A DNA stretch of 64,000 nucleotides from Acanthochromis polyacanthus (GCF_021347895.1 NC_067120.1:25157361-25221360), one strand, 5' to 3'; counted from the stretch's first letter, positions 1 through 12,265 are shown. A program made the numbers and translations. Notes: a model not told the origin generated them from the sequence alone.

Positions 1-1000
1 ATGTCATCAAGGTAAACAAAAATGAACCGGTCCAGAAAATCCCGCAGGAAGTCATTGACGAGATGTTGGAAGACGGCCAGGGCGTTAGTTAATCCAAAAG
101 GCATGACCAGGTATTCAAAATTCCCCAGGGGAGTGTTAAAGGCCATCTTCCATTCATCCCCCTCCCGTATCCGGACCAGGTGGTATGCATTGCGCAGGTC
201 TTGTTTGGAGAAGATGGTTGCTCCATGGAGGGGGGTGAAAGCTGAATCGATGAGGGGGAGTGGGTATTTGTTCCGGATGGTGATCTTGTTCAGACCCCGG
301 TAGTCCACGCAGGGTCTTAAGCCACCATCCCTCTTGCCCACGAAGAAGAACCCCGCCCTGGCCGGGGAGGTAGATGGGTGAATTAAGCCTGCCGCCAGGG
401 ATTCACGGATGTATTCTTCCATGGCGGCTCGTTCTGGTTTCGACAGGTTATACAGTCTGCCTCTGGGCAACGTGGCATCCTTCAGGAGATCGATGGCGCA
501 GTCATAGGGCCGATGGGGAGGCAGGGACAGGGTCTGATCTTTATCAAAGGCTGGGGTGAGGTCATGGTACTCGGGGGGAACATTGGACAGATCAGAGGGT
601 ATGGACCGAGCAGGAGGCGTGGGACTACCGGGGGTCATGACAGTTGGGTGGTCAGGATCTTGCCAGTCGACCAGTCGATATGGGGGTTGTGTTGTTGAAG
701 CCAGGGGTATTCGAGAACAAGGGGAGTGTGCAGGTTGGGCAGGATAGCGAAAACCATAGATTCTGAGTGATTACCTGATATATGGATGTTAACTGGGGTG
801 GTCTGGAACTTAACCTGGGCTAAACAGCGGTTGTTCAAGGATAAGGCGCAGAGGGGCGGTTGTATGGGTTCAAAGGAAATCTGTAGCTGTTTAACAAGGG
901 CCTCGTCTATGAAATTGCCCTCGGCGCCCGAGTCCACCAGTGCCGGGACTGAGAACTGGTGCTTTCCCTACTGGAGTGAGGTGATCACCTGGAGGTGAGT
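1..1000 (-). pseudogene. Ty3/gypsy pol fragment (protease and reverse transcriptase), runs off the window
   Basis: Read on the minus strand, an aspartic-protease segment with the DSGA active-site motif lies at about 937-900 and is followed by a reverse-transcriptase frame that stays open to position 1. The RT part shows the conserved [20 protein letters not shown] and [11 protein letters not shown] blocks and ends at the window edge in YLDD, the catalytic motif. The protease frame stops at 635-637 and the RT frame resumes one step away, so at least one frameshift separates the two. The order (gag upstream, then PR, then RT) fits a Ty3/gypsy retrotransposon of the chromovirus type common in fish. 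RNase H and integrase would lie outside the window. The polyprotein would drive element reverse transcription, but this copy looks inactive. Confidence 0.85.
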
Positions 1001-1044
1001 CGTCGGGGAGGAGAACATGGTCCGGCTCACCAGGACCTCCCCAG

Positions 1045-2252
1045 TCACTGGCGAGCCGTGTCTTTTCCCGGCTTGGCCGGGCAGGTGGCAGCATAATGTC
1101 CGACCTCACCGCAGTATAGGCAGGCGCCGCCGGGACGCCTTCTCCTCCGGGCCCGGCCAAGCTGCATGGGCTCCTCCCCAGACACTGATTGGGCGGAGGC
1201 CGAGGGCAAGGGACGGGCTGAGATGACTGATCGGTGAGGGGGACTGGGATTGCGGTTGCTGGGATAGGAGCGGGGCTGGACTGGGAGGCGGGTCCGGTCC
1301 GATGGCGGAGCATGGGTCTTCTTCTCCCTCTGCCGCTCCCGGAGCCGGTTGTCCAAACGGATTGCTAGGTCAATGAGGGAATTTAGGTTTCATGCTTTGT
1401 CTCTGGGGGCTAGCTGATCCTTCAGATCCTCGTTCAGACCTCGTTGGAACGAGTAGGGGAGGGCGGAGTCGTTCCAGTCGACAGCGGCCGCCAGGGTCTG
1501 GAACTCCACCGCGTATTCTGCCACGCTCTTCCCCCCCGGGTAAGAGCCCAGAGGTGTCTCTTGGCGGCAGCTCCCTGGAGCGGATGGTCAAAAACCTGCC
1601 GCGTCTCCTCAGTGAAGGCGGTGTATGAAGAACAAGCCGGTCCATTCCTTTGCCATACCGCTGACCTCCAGCGCAGCGCAGCTCCAGTTAACAGGCTAAG
1701 GGTATACAAAATCTTCTGTTCGTCTGTTCAGCAGGTGAGGGGTTGTAACCCAAAAACCAGAGAGACCTGCATTAGGAAATCCCCACAGGCTCCCTGGTCA
1801 CCGGCTTAACGTACCGGATCAGGAACGTGGGGCTCTCGGAACGACGAGGGCGGAACAGCTGGAGCTGCTGGAACTGCTGGGTCCGATGCTGAAGCTGGTA
1901 CGGGGGGAGGAGATGCTGGAGGAGGCTGAGGAATTGTGCACTGGGCCATGGCGGAGGTGAGTTGGTTGAGCTGGGCCTGAAGGCTTTCCATTTGAGAATG
2001 TGTGTGTTTGGCGGAGGCTACTAATTCGTGTAATGCTTGGCTGTGTTGGTTGAGGGTCTCTGGGGCAGAAGCTACATGTGTCATTTGGCTAGAGAGGGAT
2101 TCTAACTGTGTGTGAAATTGACGTCCTGCATCGACTAGATCTCTCAAAGACTTAGTATGTTGGCCCAGTAATTGTCTGTGTATGGAGACTGCTGTTAGAA
2201 GGTCAGGGCTAGATGGCTGGTCTTGCCCCGGTAGCGGGTTCTCCGAGTCCAT
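1045..2252 (-). pseudogene. Ty3/gypsy gag, frameshifted
   Basis: The minus-strand gag starts at an ATG at 2252 (protein begins MDSENPLPGQ) and runs 148 codons to a stop at 1806. Capsid-like sequence continues in other frames over about 1709-1434 and 1645-1370. The nucleocapsid end (1356-1045) carries a complete CCHC zinc knuckle, CLYCGEVGHYAATC. The start lies only about 20 bases inside the LTR edge, as in fish gypsy elements with short leaders. The N-terminal part is rich in Gln and Ser and likely forms a coiled coil. At least two frameshifts break the gene, so no full Gag can be made. Confidence 0.8.
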
Positions 2253-2271
2253 TGGGGTGGTCAGATTGTTC

Positions 2272-2912
2272 TGTCACAGAACTAGACAGAAGAACGCTAC
2301 CGAGGCACAGATGAAGATAATGCTGGTTTATTGTACAGGGAGAAGGATGGAAGTGGCTGGAGACTGTCTAGGGAGGGAGGTGAGTCAGGGAAATGGAGGG
2401 AGTCAGGTTTGCAGAGTCTTGGGCCGGGGGTCGGCCGTGGTCAGAACTCAAAGAAGCGGGGGGAACAGAGTGTGGAGTGGGGAGATTGGGATCCCCGGCA
2501 GTGGAGAGCTGAGGAGGGGGGAGAGGAGTTTACTTCAGGAGGGGGGAACTCAAAGCAGGGGAGATCCGGGGGAAGTTTCGGTCCCAGAACCAGGCCGGGA
2601 GGACGTCAGGAGGTAGGAGGCGCCAGAGGGAGGGTAAGGGATCCAGGCAGGAGCTCAGAGGGGGGTGGTCCAGGGAATTTTTGGGTCCAGAACCGGTCGT
2701 GAAGGAGCCGGAGAGGGGAGATGTCTTGGAGGGGGGGAAAAGGGGCCCAGGCAGGGTCTCGGAGGGGAGCTAGGTCCACGGTGGGTTCGGCTGGGTTTGA
2801 CGAGCGGTTCTGGGCAGCTGGTTCTGGCAAGAGAGGGAGAGAGACAAGAATCAGACAGGGAAGGGAACTTGGGGTGTCAGAGGGGAGTGGGGGTGAGAGG
2901 GGAATCCTGACA
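2272..2912 (-). repeat. 5' LTR of the minus-strand Ty3/gypsy element
   Basis: On the minus strand the block opens TGTCAGGATTCC at 2912 and closes CTGTGACA at 2272, giving the TGTCA...TGACA inverted ends of a retroviral-type LTR. It sits directly upstream of gag. The interior is G-rich on the plus strand (C-rich in the element sense). Only this LTR is visible because the partner lies beyond position 1, so its exact ends cannot be confirmed by comparing LTRs. Confidence 0.65.
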
Positions 2913-3858
2913 CTGTAATCTAATCACTCAGAGGTAGAACTGCTAGAAGTGTTTTAAGTGAAACACAGCAGTGTGTAATTGGTTCAAACAGAATTAAGCT
3001 GTATGAAATGGGTACATTTCATATTGTAACATAATGTGGTTTTTATAAATATGTATATAATTTTTACAAGAGTGTTTCATTTTTCACAGGATCTGAGGTG
3101 TTCTGCATATTATGTGTGTGGTTGTGCTAATTGTGTGTAGTGTTTTGAAATTCCGAGCCCTGTTTTCAAATTCATGCTTAAGTTATCGTAAAAAACAAAC
3201 GTAAACAGCTGAGGGCAGCCTTATATTGTTGCTGGTAACTTTTACCACTCCATCCTGAAGACTGTTCTCCAAAATTTCACCAACATGTCTCCTGCCCCAC
3301 TAGAGAAGATGCTGAACCATGTTTATACAAACACACCTGAGGCATATAGAGCCATCCCCTCCCCTCACCTGGAACAGTTGAACCGTCTCTCATTGTTCCT
3401 AGTCTCCAGGTACTCAATCACTCGTGAAACGTGTGACACCAGCAGTTACAACAGAGAGAACCAATTCTCCACTACAGCAGTGATTTCAACACTGACTTGA
3501 GTATATTTGCCACTCAAGCCACTGTGGATTCTCATTCAGACACATGAGTTCTGGTCTACATTAAACCACTATCAATAGTGTCATCACGCTCAAACAAATC
3601 ACAATGCTGTCAAATCAGAAGCCATGGATGAACAGAGTGGTTAACCTTCTGTTGAAGCCAGGCAAGGCCTCGGATCAGGTGACGCACAGGTCTACAGTTC
3701 ATGCAGAGCCTACTTGCAGAGGTACATCAGTAGCCCCAGTGCATGTGACAAGACACCTAGGCCATTTCAGGCTACAAACTCTCCATCTCTCCATCATCTT
3801 TAAAAAAAAAAAAACAATAAACATCATTTGTGAATTTTATAAAACACAAGTACGATAA
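2913..3858. other. No recognised gene or element
   Basis: This AT-rich stretch holds only short chance reading frames (for example 3285-3500). I see no splice-bounded exon, no terminal repeats and no tRNA-like sequence. Confidence 0.5.
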
Positions 3859-3859
3859 A

Positions 3860-4188
3860 AATGCTCAGATTAGGTCTGTGTCCATAGAGACCAGCCTTGT
3901 TCAGTGTCTTGCGATTCTGGTACCAGAAATCATCAAGACGGTCTTGGTGTTGAGACTTGGATTCTTCTTGAACTCTACCATTCTTGCCAGTGCATGAGTT
4001 ACTTCTGGCTTCCTATGAGCCCTTTGATATTTTTCAGAGTACTTTTTTGTGATACCTTGCATGGTGACCACTCATACATTAAAATGCTTGGATTTGACTT
4101 TATAACCCTTACAACAGCCACATTGTGCAGCTCTCTCTTGGTGATGGACTCTGATAGTAATCTCATTAAGCTCTTTGGTTTTAGCCAT
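3860..4188 (-). pseudogene. Decayed Tc1-like transposase N-terminus
   Basis: The minus-strand translation begins MAKTKELNE and continues, across an internal stop and a shift, through blocks that match the helix-turn-helix region of Tc1 transposases: a GYK...SKHFNV block, a RKPEVTHALAR block and an NKAGLYGHRPN block. These correspond to the family's GYKTISKxLNV, GRKxKxT and LxxAGLxGRRP segments. The DDE catalytic half is absent. This is an old truncated copy, recognised by pattern only. Confidence 0.6.
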
Positions 4189-4195
4189 GACTTTT

Positions 4196-5045
4196 AATTG
4201 ACTACTAATTGTCAGCTGTGATCAATGTATAGTGTATTAGAATGCTCCGTTAGAAATGATCACAATCATTTGAAATAATATATAAGCTGCATTTTCTCAA
4301 ACATTTGCAATGATTGCAAGGGGCATGAATCATTTTATTTTAGACATGTGAAAATGTAAAATCACTTGTTGCCACTTGTTTATGTCATTTCCAGCAAAAA
4401 CAAATGAACTGGTACACTGTCAGATTATTATACATCTAAATTTGGCATGGAAATGGAAAATATAAGGTTGAAAAGCACATGTTAAAAATGATCACTACTA
4501 GAGTGTTTGCCTGGATATTTGCCACTTAGGGCAAAGTGTGGAACTGAACATGAAACAGATTTAAGAGGTTTGTCCAAATATGCATAAGTAGTGCAAAAAT
4601 ACAATGGATGTGGTCTCCAAAAGGTGGAACTGTTTCACCTCTTTGTCCTAAAGCTTCCCATGGTGCCGTGAGGCTATGATGAATCCTCTTCAGTTACAAA
4701 TGGAGACAGCAGAAAGAAGAGAGGGGCCTAGAGGAAAAAAATCATAAAGAACAGTAAATCCTGTTAAGTTTTACAGCAAAAACAACACAATGCATAATAA
4801 TCTCTGCAAAAATGGCCCATTAAAAATTAATGAACTTTACAGAATGACTGTGTGCATTTGCCCTTTACACTATAACAACCATACAAATTGTTGCGGAAGA
4901 AACATTTACAATAGGCTCAGCAATAGTGACATCACTGACTTTAATGGCTCCTGGTCTCCACCTTTAGAGAAGGGGTCTGAAAAAAACTGAAAATTTCAGA
5001 GTTAAAATAGCCTTATAATAACAAATCAGTGACTGATGTTATTAC
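4196..5045. other. No recognised gene or element
   Basis: AT-rich sequence with no supported exon, terminal repeats or RNA gene. The 66-codon frame at 4790-4990 shows no family motif. Confidence 0.5.
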
Positions 5046-5679
5046 TCTGCCAGGGATCACGGCAAAGTCATATGATGATCGGCATACATTTGTCTATCTG
5101 TCTGTCTGTTAGCAATATTATTCAAAAACGGACCAACGAATTTTTACATGAAATTTTTATCGAAGGTCAGAAATGACAAAAGGATCAAATGATTAGATTT
5201 TGGCAGTGATGCAGCTTGTAGCCTGGATCTATGGATTTGTTAAAGATTTCTGTATCATTGCGAAATACTGTCATTGCGTCTCTGTAACTATGATTGCAAG
5301 TGAACACTACATCAGTTGCCTGCTGACGATCACATGATTGGGATCCTACGACAAATTGACCGCTGCAGACTTATCCATCCCAAGAAGTGACAAAGAACAA
5401 TTGATCAAATTGTGAAGGTGTTTCCGAGTCCCATCAGTTCCTGGTGCCCGCTACATATTTAGGTCACACGATTCGGTATCCGTATATAATGTACTAATGC
5501 GTAACACACACCTGTGCTCACTACAAGGTCATTTTGTTTGTGGGTACATCTATATTAAATAGTCACATACTATGTTGCCATGATTTCTGCTATGAATTTG
5601 TTCAAGATTTTATCCGCTGGAAATCATACAACGACTGAGCAGCCTTAGCAGAGTACTGCAGTGTCTGAGTGTTTCTATT
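5046..5679 (+). mobile_element. Helitron-like nonautonomous repeat, copy A
   Basis: This block opens with the CTCTGCCAGGGATCACGG and GTCTATCTGTCTGTCTGTTAGC segments and closes with a GAGTACTGCAGTGTCTGAGTG segment just before TTTCTATTG. It is collinear with copies at 8315-8869 (same strand) and at 9981-10628 and 22415-22965 (opposite strand). Shared internal blocks include the AAAACGGACCAACGAATT, TTAGATTTTGGCAGTGATGC and CTGCCTGCTGACGATCACATG neighbourhoods. It has no coding capacity and no terminal inverted repeats. The 3' hairpin followed by a CTAG-like end in sister copies points to a Helitron derivative. Confidence 0.65.
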
Positions 5680-5809
5680 GTTGAATCTGTTCCAAACATA
5701 TTTTTAAATGAAGCGCCACATATTTTAAGTGCACTGGAGTGGAGGGTTGATGGCAAATGTACAAAACATTCAACTACAAGCTTGTTATCAGTTTTATATA
5801 TAGTATATA

Positions 5810-7181
5810 CACTCAACAAAAATATGAACGCAACACTTTTGTTTTTGCTCACATTTTTTATGAGATAAACTCAAAGATCTAAAACTTTTTCCACATACAC
5901 AATATCACCATTTCTCTCAAATATTGTTCACAAATCTGTCTAAATCTGTGATAGTGAGCACTTCTCCTTTGCTGAGATAATCCATCCCACCTCAGAGGTG
6001 TGCCATATCAAGATGCTGATTAGACACCATGATTAGTGCACAGGTGTGCCTTAGACTGCCCACAATAAAAGGCCACTCTGAAAGGTGCAGTTTTATCACA
6101 CAGCACAATGCCACAGATGTGGCAAGATTTGAGGGAGCGTGCAATTGGCATGCTGACAGCAGGAATGTGAACCAGAGCTGTTGCTGGTGTATTGAATGAT
6201 CATTTCTCTACCATAAGCCGTCTCCAAAGGCGTTTCAGAGAATTTGGCAGTACATCCAACCAGCCTCACAACTGCAGACCACGTGTAACCACACCAGCCC
6301 AGGACCTCCACATCCAGTGTGTTCACCTCCAAGATGGTCTGAGACCAGCCACTCAGACAGCTGCTGAAACAATCAGTTTGCATAACCAAAGAATTTCTGC
6401 ACAAACTGTCAGAAACCATCTCAGGGAAGCTCATCTGCATGCTCGTCGTCCTCATCGGGGTCTCCACCTGACTCCAGTTTGTCGTCGTAACCGACTTGAG
6501 TGGGCAAATGCTCACATTCAATGGCATCTGGCAAGTTGGAGAGGTGTTCTCTTCACGGATGAATCCCGGTTTACACTGTTCAGGGCAGATGGCAGACAGC
6601 ATGTGTGGCGTCATGTGGGTGAGCGGTTTTCTGATGTCAATGTTGTGGATGGAGTGGCCCATGGTGGCGGTGGGATTATGGTATCGGCAGGCGTCTGTGA
6701 TGGATGAAGAACACAGGTGCATTTTATTGATGGCATTTTGAATGCACAGAGATACCGTGATGAGATCCTGAGGCCCATTGTTGTGCCATACATCCAAGAA
6801 CATCACCTCATGTTGCAGCAGGATAATGCACGGCCCCATGTTGCAGGGATCTGTACACAATTCTTGGAAGCTGAAAACGTCCCAGTTCTTGCATGGCCAG
6901 CATACTCACCGGACATGTCACCCATTGAGCATGTTTGGGATGCTCTGGATCGGCGTATACGACAGCATGTACCAGTTCCCGCCAATATCCAGCAACTTCG
7001 CACAGTCATTGAAGAGGAGTGGACCACAAGCCCCCAGTAAAACAAAACTGCACCTTTCAGAGTGGCCTTTTATTGTGGGCAGTCTAAGGCACACCTGTGC
7101 ACTAATCATGGTGTCTAATCAGCATCTGGGAAAAATATGGGCGCAAAAACAAAAGTGTTGCGTTTATATTTTTGTTGAGTG
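5810..7181 (+). mobile_element. Near-complete Tc1-like transposon
   Basis: The element is flanked by TA on both sides (5808-5809 and 7182-7183). Its inverted termini begin CACTCAACAAAAATAT and extend over CGCAACACTTTTGTTTTTGC. A second inverted block, around GCTGATTAGACACCATGATT and the GTGCACAGGTGTGCCTTAGA segment, lies inside each end at about 6010-6090 and 7045-7130, giving the long subterminal repeats typical of fish Tc1 elements. The length is 1372 bp. It encodes one transposase on the plus strand. Confidence 0.93.
6108..7040 (+). pseudogene. Tc1-like transposase with two in-frame TGA stops
   Basis: One frame runs from ATG 6108 to the stop at 7038-7040, 311 codons in all. It is interrupted only by TGA at 6168-6170 and TGA at 6705-6707. 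The N-terminal half has paired helix-turn-helix DNA-binding segments. The C-terminal half has the DD34E catalytic motifs: FTDESRF (first Asp), LQQDNARPH (second Asp) and SPDMSPIEHVWD (Glu). The enzyme would cut and paste the element at TA sites. There are no indels, and the stop at 6705 is a likely CGA-to-TGA transition at a CpG, so this copy is young but inactive. The long minus-strand frame over 6096-6860 is a shadow. Confidence 0.9.
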
Positions 7182-7183
7182 TA

Positions 7184-8168
7184 TGTATGGGTCTGTGATA
7201 GTCACAGTCTATGCAACTATCAAATAAACCTCACTAAAAATATTGACGTCATCAGGCTTGAGTGTCTAAAGATGAAACCTCAGGTTGTACTTTCCTCCAT
7301 CATGGTGGTCTAATTTCCCAAAGACACCAAACACCTCACATGTGTAAAGAATGTGTTTCTGCCATCGCTGGATATAGTCCTGTTTTTAACCTCCCCCTCC
7401 TTCCAGCATAATCATTCATCATTGTTTAATTTCTGCCACATAACACTGCGGCATCCATTTACCCTCCATCCCTCGCTGGACCACACCATGCTATATTTAT
7501 CTCTTTAATGAGGAAGGGGGCATTCCATAGGTTCTCTGGGTAATCACAGCGTCTGGCACAAAAGGCATCTGGGGCCTCAGTGCCCATCTCGGATTTACTT
7601 TTCTCCAATTTCAGAAGGCAACAACATCCTTCAAATTTTCGTCTGTATGATGAGGTTTTTTTCTCAGCAACAACCAAAAAAGCAACCAAATGCTCATGAA
7701 AGCAGGGACAGAGCTGTGAAGAGGTTATGGTCCCTGTAACGAGACAGACTCTGGTGTCAGGTGCCCTCAGTGAAACGCTGCACCTCTGTAGGCTCGGGTG
7801 TCCTTTTGCTCTGATCAGTAATTGTATTTACCTTGTCTCTGTCTTCCCTCCATTAACGCCGGTAATGAGGCGAGTTGTGAGCTGAGGACTTTGCAGTTGA
7901 CGATGATCCTGAGGATTCTTAATAGTCAGCTGTTGGCCTGGCGTCAAGGAAAGTCCTGCTGATCTGTTTGACAGCTGTGACCTGCTGCAGGCTGGGCCAA
8001 TACCGGCCTTGCTCACTGATCAAAAGACTTACAACAAATGTGAATACAGAAGTGTGTATTATCCATGTCGAATCTTGTTTTGTTACTGGAAAAAATAGGT
8101 AGTCAGTGCAGACAAACTTTGTCAGATGGATGACAGATATCTTTTGATTTTGAATGATTATTTTACCT
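7184..8168. other. No recognised gene or element; probably single-copy intergenic or intronic DNA
   Basis: This is the least repetitive stretch of the left third, with mixed composition and no terminal repeats. Minus-strand frames at 7459-7689 and 7919-8194 lack family motifs and plausible splice context. Confidence 0.4.
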
Positions 8169-8169
8169 A

Positions 8170-8312
8170 CAGTACTAGTCAAAGGTTTGGACACACGTTC
8201 TTATTATTTTCTATTTTGTACATTTATACTGAAGACATCAAAACTATGAAAGAACACAAAAATTATGTTGTGAACAAATCAGAATATGCTTTATATCTTA
8301 GATAATTACTAA
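8170..8312. mobile_element. Solo end of a Tc1/mariner element
   Basis: After a TA, the block CAGTACTAGTCAAAGGTTTG is followed by the GGACACAC and CTGAAGACATCAAAACTATG segments. It matches the terminal region of a widespread fish mariner-like family whose ends read roughly CTACCRGTCAAAAGTTTGGAC. No partner end or transposase is seen nearby, so this is a truncated copy. Confidence 0.55.
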
Positions 8313-8314
8313 GG

Positions 8315-8869
8315 AATGTTGTATAGTTACATGATGATCTGTGTTTGCCTGTCCGTCTGTTTGTCTGTAAGCAAGATTACTCAAAAATGGACCAACGGAT
8401 TTGGACGAAATTTTAAGGGAAGGTCAGAAATGACACAAGGACCAAGTAATTAGATTTTGACAGTCAAGCAGCTTATAATGTGGATCCACAGATTTGTTAA
8501 TGATTTATGAATCATTACGTCATAAAGTCACAGCAGCACTGTAACTATGACAACAAGTCAACACTACATCAGCTGCCTGCTGATGATCACATGATTGCGA
8601 TCCTACTACAAATCCACTGCTGTGGACTTATCGGGATGTATCTGTTGGAAATCATACAAGGAACAACTGATGAAATTGTGGGGGTGTTTCTGAGTCCCAT
8701 AAATTCCTGCAACATATTTAGGTCATGCAATTTGATATGTGTACATAGTGTACACATGCATAACACACACCAGTGCAAGGTAATTTTTTATTTAAGATTT
8801 TATCCATTGGAAATGATAAGTGACTGAGCAGCCTTAGTGGAATATTGCACTCTCTGAGTCCTTTTCTTG
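8315..8869 (+). mobile_element. Helitron-like nonautonomous repeat, copy B
   Basis: It is collinear with copy A over its whole length, including GTCCGTCTGTTTGTCTGTAA, the AAAAATGGACCAACGGATTTGG block and CTGCCTGCTGATGATCACAT. It ends GCACTCTCTGAGTCCTTTTC plus TTG, which is a short hairpin-forming segment followed by a CTTG terminus (CTRR-like with one change). There is no reading frame of note. Confidence 0.65.
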
Positions 8870-9980
8870 TTTTTAATGTGGTCTCAGACTATTCACCCCA
8901 CTGATAGCATACAGAAATTACATATGACATGCTATTTATGTGAATTTTTTTCATATAAAAGTTGACAAAAGAGCGGTTTACGAATTTGATATGATAAGTG
9001 AATAAATGTAACTAGAAATACAAGACATGAGTCTGAGCCAATTTTTATGCATGAAATCAGCTCCCAAAGTTAGGAGATATTATCAATCTCTGTTACAACA
9101 TACGAATTGCCGTGTGACTAATGATTGCAACAGCATTGTCAGTTTTCACAAAAGATTTAAGGATGTTAAAAATACACTTTTAAACCCTTTAATGTGTTAA
9201 TTTTTCTGGCTTCCTTTGTTTACATGATACTTACACATCACATGTTCCAAGAGAAGCCTTTATCAAATCTGTAGGGTCCCAACAACAGTAAGATGCTTAG
9301 AAGTTGCTCAGTTCTTCAGACTCAGGTTGTCTGGTTGATTAAAAAAAAATTCAACTGAAAATAAACCAAAGCTGTAAATGATGGCATTTTCAGATCAGTC
9401 TTGTTCAGGTCAATGTGATTAATGTCCTACAGTCTGTCATGACTTTAGGACAGGCTAAACTCATTAAAAACACTTTCAGTATCAGACTGTGAGCAGCATG
9501 CAGTTTGGATGAGGCTCTTTCTTTCTCTGCAGGAGTCAGACGATCTGTTTTTGTTCTGTTTAGCGGCCCAGCTGTTCTGTTTGAAGCATGAAGACATGAG
9601 GCCTGACTTGAGCTCAGAGCAGGGGCTTTTTATAAGCCGGGTCATGTCATGAGAGACAGGAATTCAAAACGAGAGGCAGTGTTCCTGGTCGAGCACAGAA
9701 CAGAGCTGCAAGTCCACTGAGATTCAATAAACCAAGCAGCTTGATTTTCTCTTTTCTGTCAGTGAAAAGAAACTGCAGCGTCGTTGAGAACCCAGCATGA
9801 TTCATACAGTTTCAAACATTTTAACAAGAAGGACAACGGCAGGATAAATCTATCTGCTGCAGCTACATAGGCACCGGATGGACCAAAGTTTTATTAATCT
9901 TCACTTCAAAAAGAATGTCACTCATTAACTCGTCATATTTGCATACCTGTGACAGAGAGAAAGATGAAAAAATTGCCATC
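8870..9980. other. No recognised gene or element
   Basis: No supported exon or repeat boundary is visible. The frame at 9445-9645 (minus) has no family motif. Confidence 0.45.
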
Positions 9981-10628
9981 CAAGAAAAGCACTCAGAGAG
10001 CACAGTCCTCTGCCAAGGCTGTTCATTTCCCTATATGGCATTGTCAGAAATGCAGCATTTTTTTTGAAACGCAGCATTTGTTTATTAGTTATTGATGATC
10101 AGAAATCACGACAACATAGAATGTGGCCATTTAGTATAGATGTACAAACAAACGAAAAGACCTTGTACTGAGGACAGGCTTGTGTTATGCATGTGTATAT
10201 CATGTACAGATGTTAACCTAAACATGTAGCAGACAGCAGGAACTGATATTACTCGGAAACACCCCCATAACATAATCAACTGTTCCTTGTATAATTTCCA
10301 ACGGATACGTCCCGATAAGTTAATTTGTAATAGGATCGCAACCATGTGATTGTCAGCAGGCAACTGTCGTAGTGTTCACTTGTAGTCATAGTTACAGAGA
10401 CGCTGTGCCACTATCTCACAATGATACAGAAATCTTTAAGAAATCCAGGATCCAGACTATAAGCTGCATCACTGCCAAAATCTAATTGGTCCTTGTGTCA
10501 TTTCTGACTTTCACTAAAAATTTCATCCAAATCTATTAGTCCGTTTTTGAGTAATGCTGCCAACAGAGAGACATACAAACAAACAAACAGACAAGCCAAT
10601 GCCGATTGTCACATAACTCCATTCCTTT
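9981..10628 (-). mobile_element. Helitron-like nonautonomous repeat, copy C
   Basis: This is the reverse-complement counterpart of copies A and B. On the minus strand it ends GTGCTCTCTGAGTGCTTTTC followed by TTG, a stem-loop then a CTTG end. Shared blocks include the reverse complements of AATTAGATTTTGGCAGTGAT and CCTGCTGACAATCACATG. No terminal inverted repeats and no coding capacity. Confidence 0.65.
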
Positions 10629-11358
10629 TCAATGTAATAAATGTGTGGATGGTAAGATCAACTCTACATGGATAACTGTGAGGCCAGTGTTATACCGTCA
10701 TCAGCAAGTACACAAGGGTCTGTTAGTGTCCTTGTAATGTCATTTACGTCATCTCTCCAAGCATGCAAGAATCCATGAAACTTCTCTGAAGAGTCCAAAA
10801 TTTGGACCCTACATTACAAAGACAGTAATGCGTGTGCTTGGCAGCACATAGACACTGATTAACCATACATGTATGAAATGGAATCCTCCAAGTGGACTCA
10901 ACGCAAACTGGAAAGTTGTATAATAATGACTGTGTCCATGTTGTCAACATCTGTCCTTGTGTGTATGCATTCTGGAATAAAATCAAGGTTTAAGTTGAAA
11001 GGAGTTGGGAATCATTATTTAGCTGGATTTGAATCCTCCACATCCTATTTTCACTGAAAAAACAATGAATAATCAGTCCTCAATATGAGGCTTCAGTCTT
11101 CTAATCAGTCTGATGTGCTGAGGAAAAGTTTGTTCACTGTAAACTCTCATTCAGTCTTTATTCAAGAAACACAACAACTGTCTGCAAAACAGTAAACTTA
11201 GTTAATCCATACACTGTGTGGACGAGTGTCTCTGTGTGTGCAAACTAATCTGCTAACAGTGCAGGACAAAGCAGTAGTTGTAGTGTTGGTGGTTTACAGC
11301 AGTGTGAAGGCCGGCACCTCTCCTGTCAGTCTGCACATTTTAGGTTTATTAAGTGCTT

Positions 11359-11362
<4 letters not shown>
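10629..11362. other. No recognised gene or element
   Basis: Only short frames without recognisable motifs occur here, and no repeat boundary could be placed. Confidence 0.45.

Positions 11363-11441
<79 letters not shown>
11363..11441. repeat. (TG)n microsatellite
   Basis: An almost perfect TG dinucleotide run of about 79 bases. The Cys-Val reading frame over it is not a gene. Confidence 0.95.
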
Positions 11442-11443
<2 letters not shown>

Positions 11444-11763
11444 GTGTGTATGTGTATGCACGCACGCGCGCACATCATTTCATGCAGTAAAGTTTTAAGA
11501 AGTTGTGTCTTGTTCTTTTCTGTTCATCTGTATTTATTTGTTTCTCGTATTTTTTTTTTTTTTGGAGTAATCTGTTTGTTTAAAAATGTGCTGGGTTAGA
11601 AATATGCATAGTAACAATTTAAATGATCAGTTTTGGTGATATGTAAAGCTGTGCTGATCAATTTTTTTAAGAGGTATGTCTTTACATGAGTGATTAAAAT
11701 TTATTCCAACTGGTGACTCCTCTGAGCCAATTTAAATGGTGTAAATTTGATAAACTCATTAGA

Positions 11764-12265
11764 TTCATCCACAAGCACTACAACTAGAAAGTATAAGGAG
11801 CTGAGTACAGATCTGATGAAGCAAATATTTGACTAGAGGAAGTCCAGAGAGGACATTGGACAACAGTAACATCATCTGTGCAAACAATTGTTTGTAAGTA
11901 TAGAGTGTGTAGTAGAGTTGTGTCAGTGCTATCAGGAAAACACAAACTGTCACTTGCTGCTGAGAGATAATTGGTCAGGATGGTCAAGAGGCAACCAAGA
12001 TGTACCAAAAAGTCGTACAATGAATTAGAAGCTGCTGGAACACTAGTGTCAGTGTCCACAGTCAAGTGTGTTTTACATGGGCTGAGAGGTTGCCATGCAA
12101 GTAGGAAGCCCAGAAACAGCAACTTAAAAAAAAAAAGATAAAATAAAGTTCTGTCGTCACATGAAACAAAAAATGGTCTTTGTCCACAATGACCTGAAAT
12201 ATTTTTGTAGGACAGAAGGTGAGGCCCTTTATCCCAAGAACACCAATCTACCTACCTTTATTTTT
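11764..12265 (+). pseudogene. Decayed Tc1-like transposase fragment
   Basis: Across several shifts the plus-strand translation shows Tc1 blocks in the usual order: YKELSTDLMKQI near 11800, a KHKLSLAAERKLVRMVKRQP-like block near 11940-11990, NELEAAGTLVSVSTVK near 12020-12060, and LRGCHASRKP near 12080-12110. A GEALYPKNT block follows near 12220. They match the DNA-binding half and the start of the catalytic half. No intact frame or termini remain. Confidence 0.65.

Noticed and set aside
6096..6860. 254-codon minus-strand open frame
   Set aside because: It is the antisense shadow of the Tc1 transposase, which carries the conserved catalytic motifs on the plus strand.
5046..10628. Direct and inverted repeats read as a CRISPR-like or satellite array
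   Set aside because: The copies are about 600 bp, divergent and spaced irregularly in both orientations; they are dispersed mobile elements.
11226..11498. Open frame rich in Cys-Val (90 codons)
   Set aside because: It is the translation of a (TG)n microsatellite.
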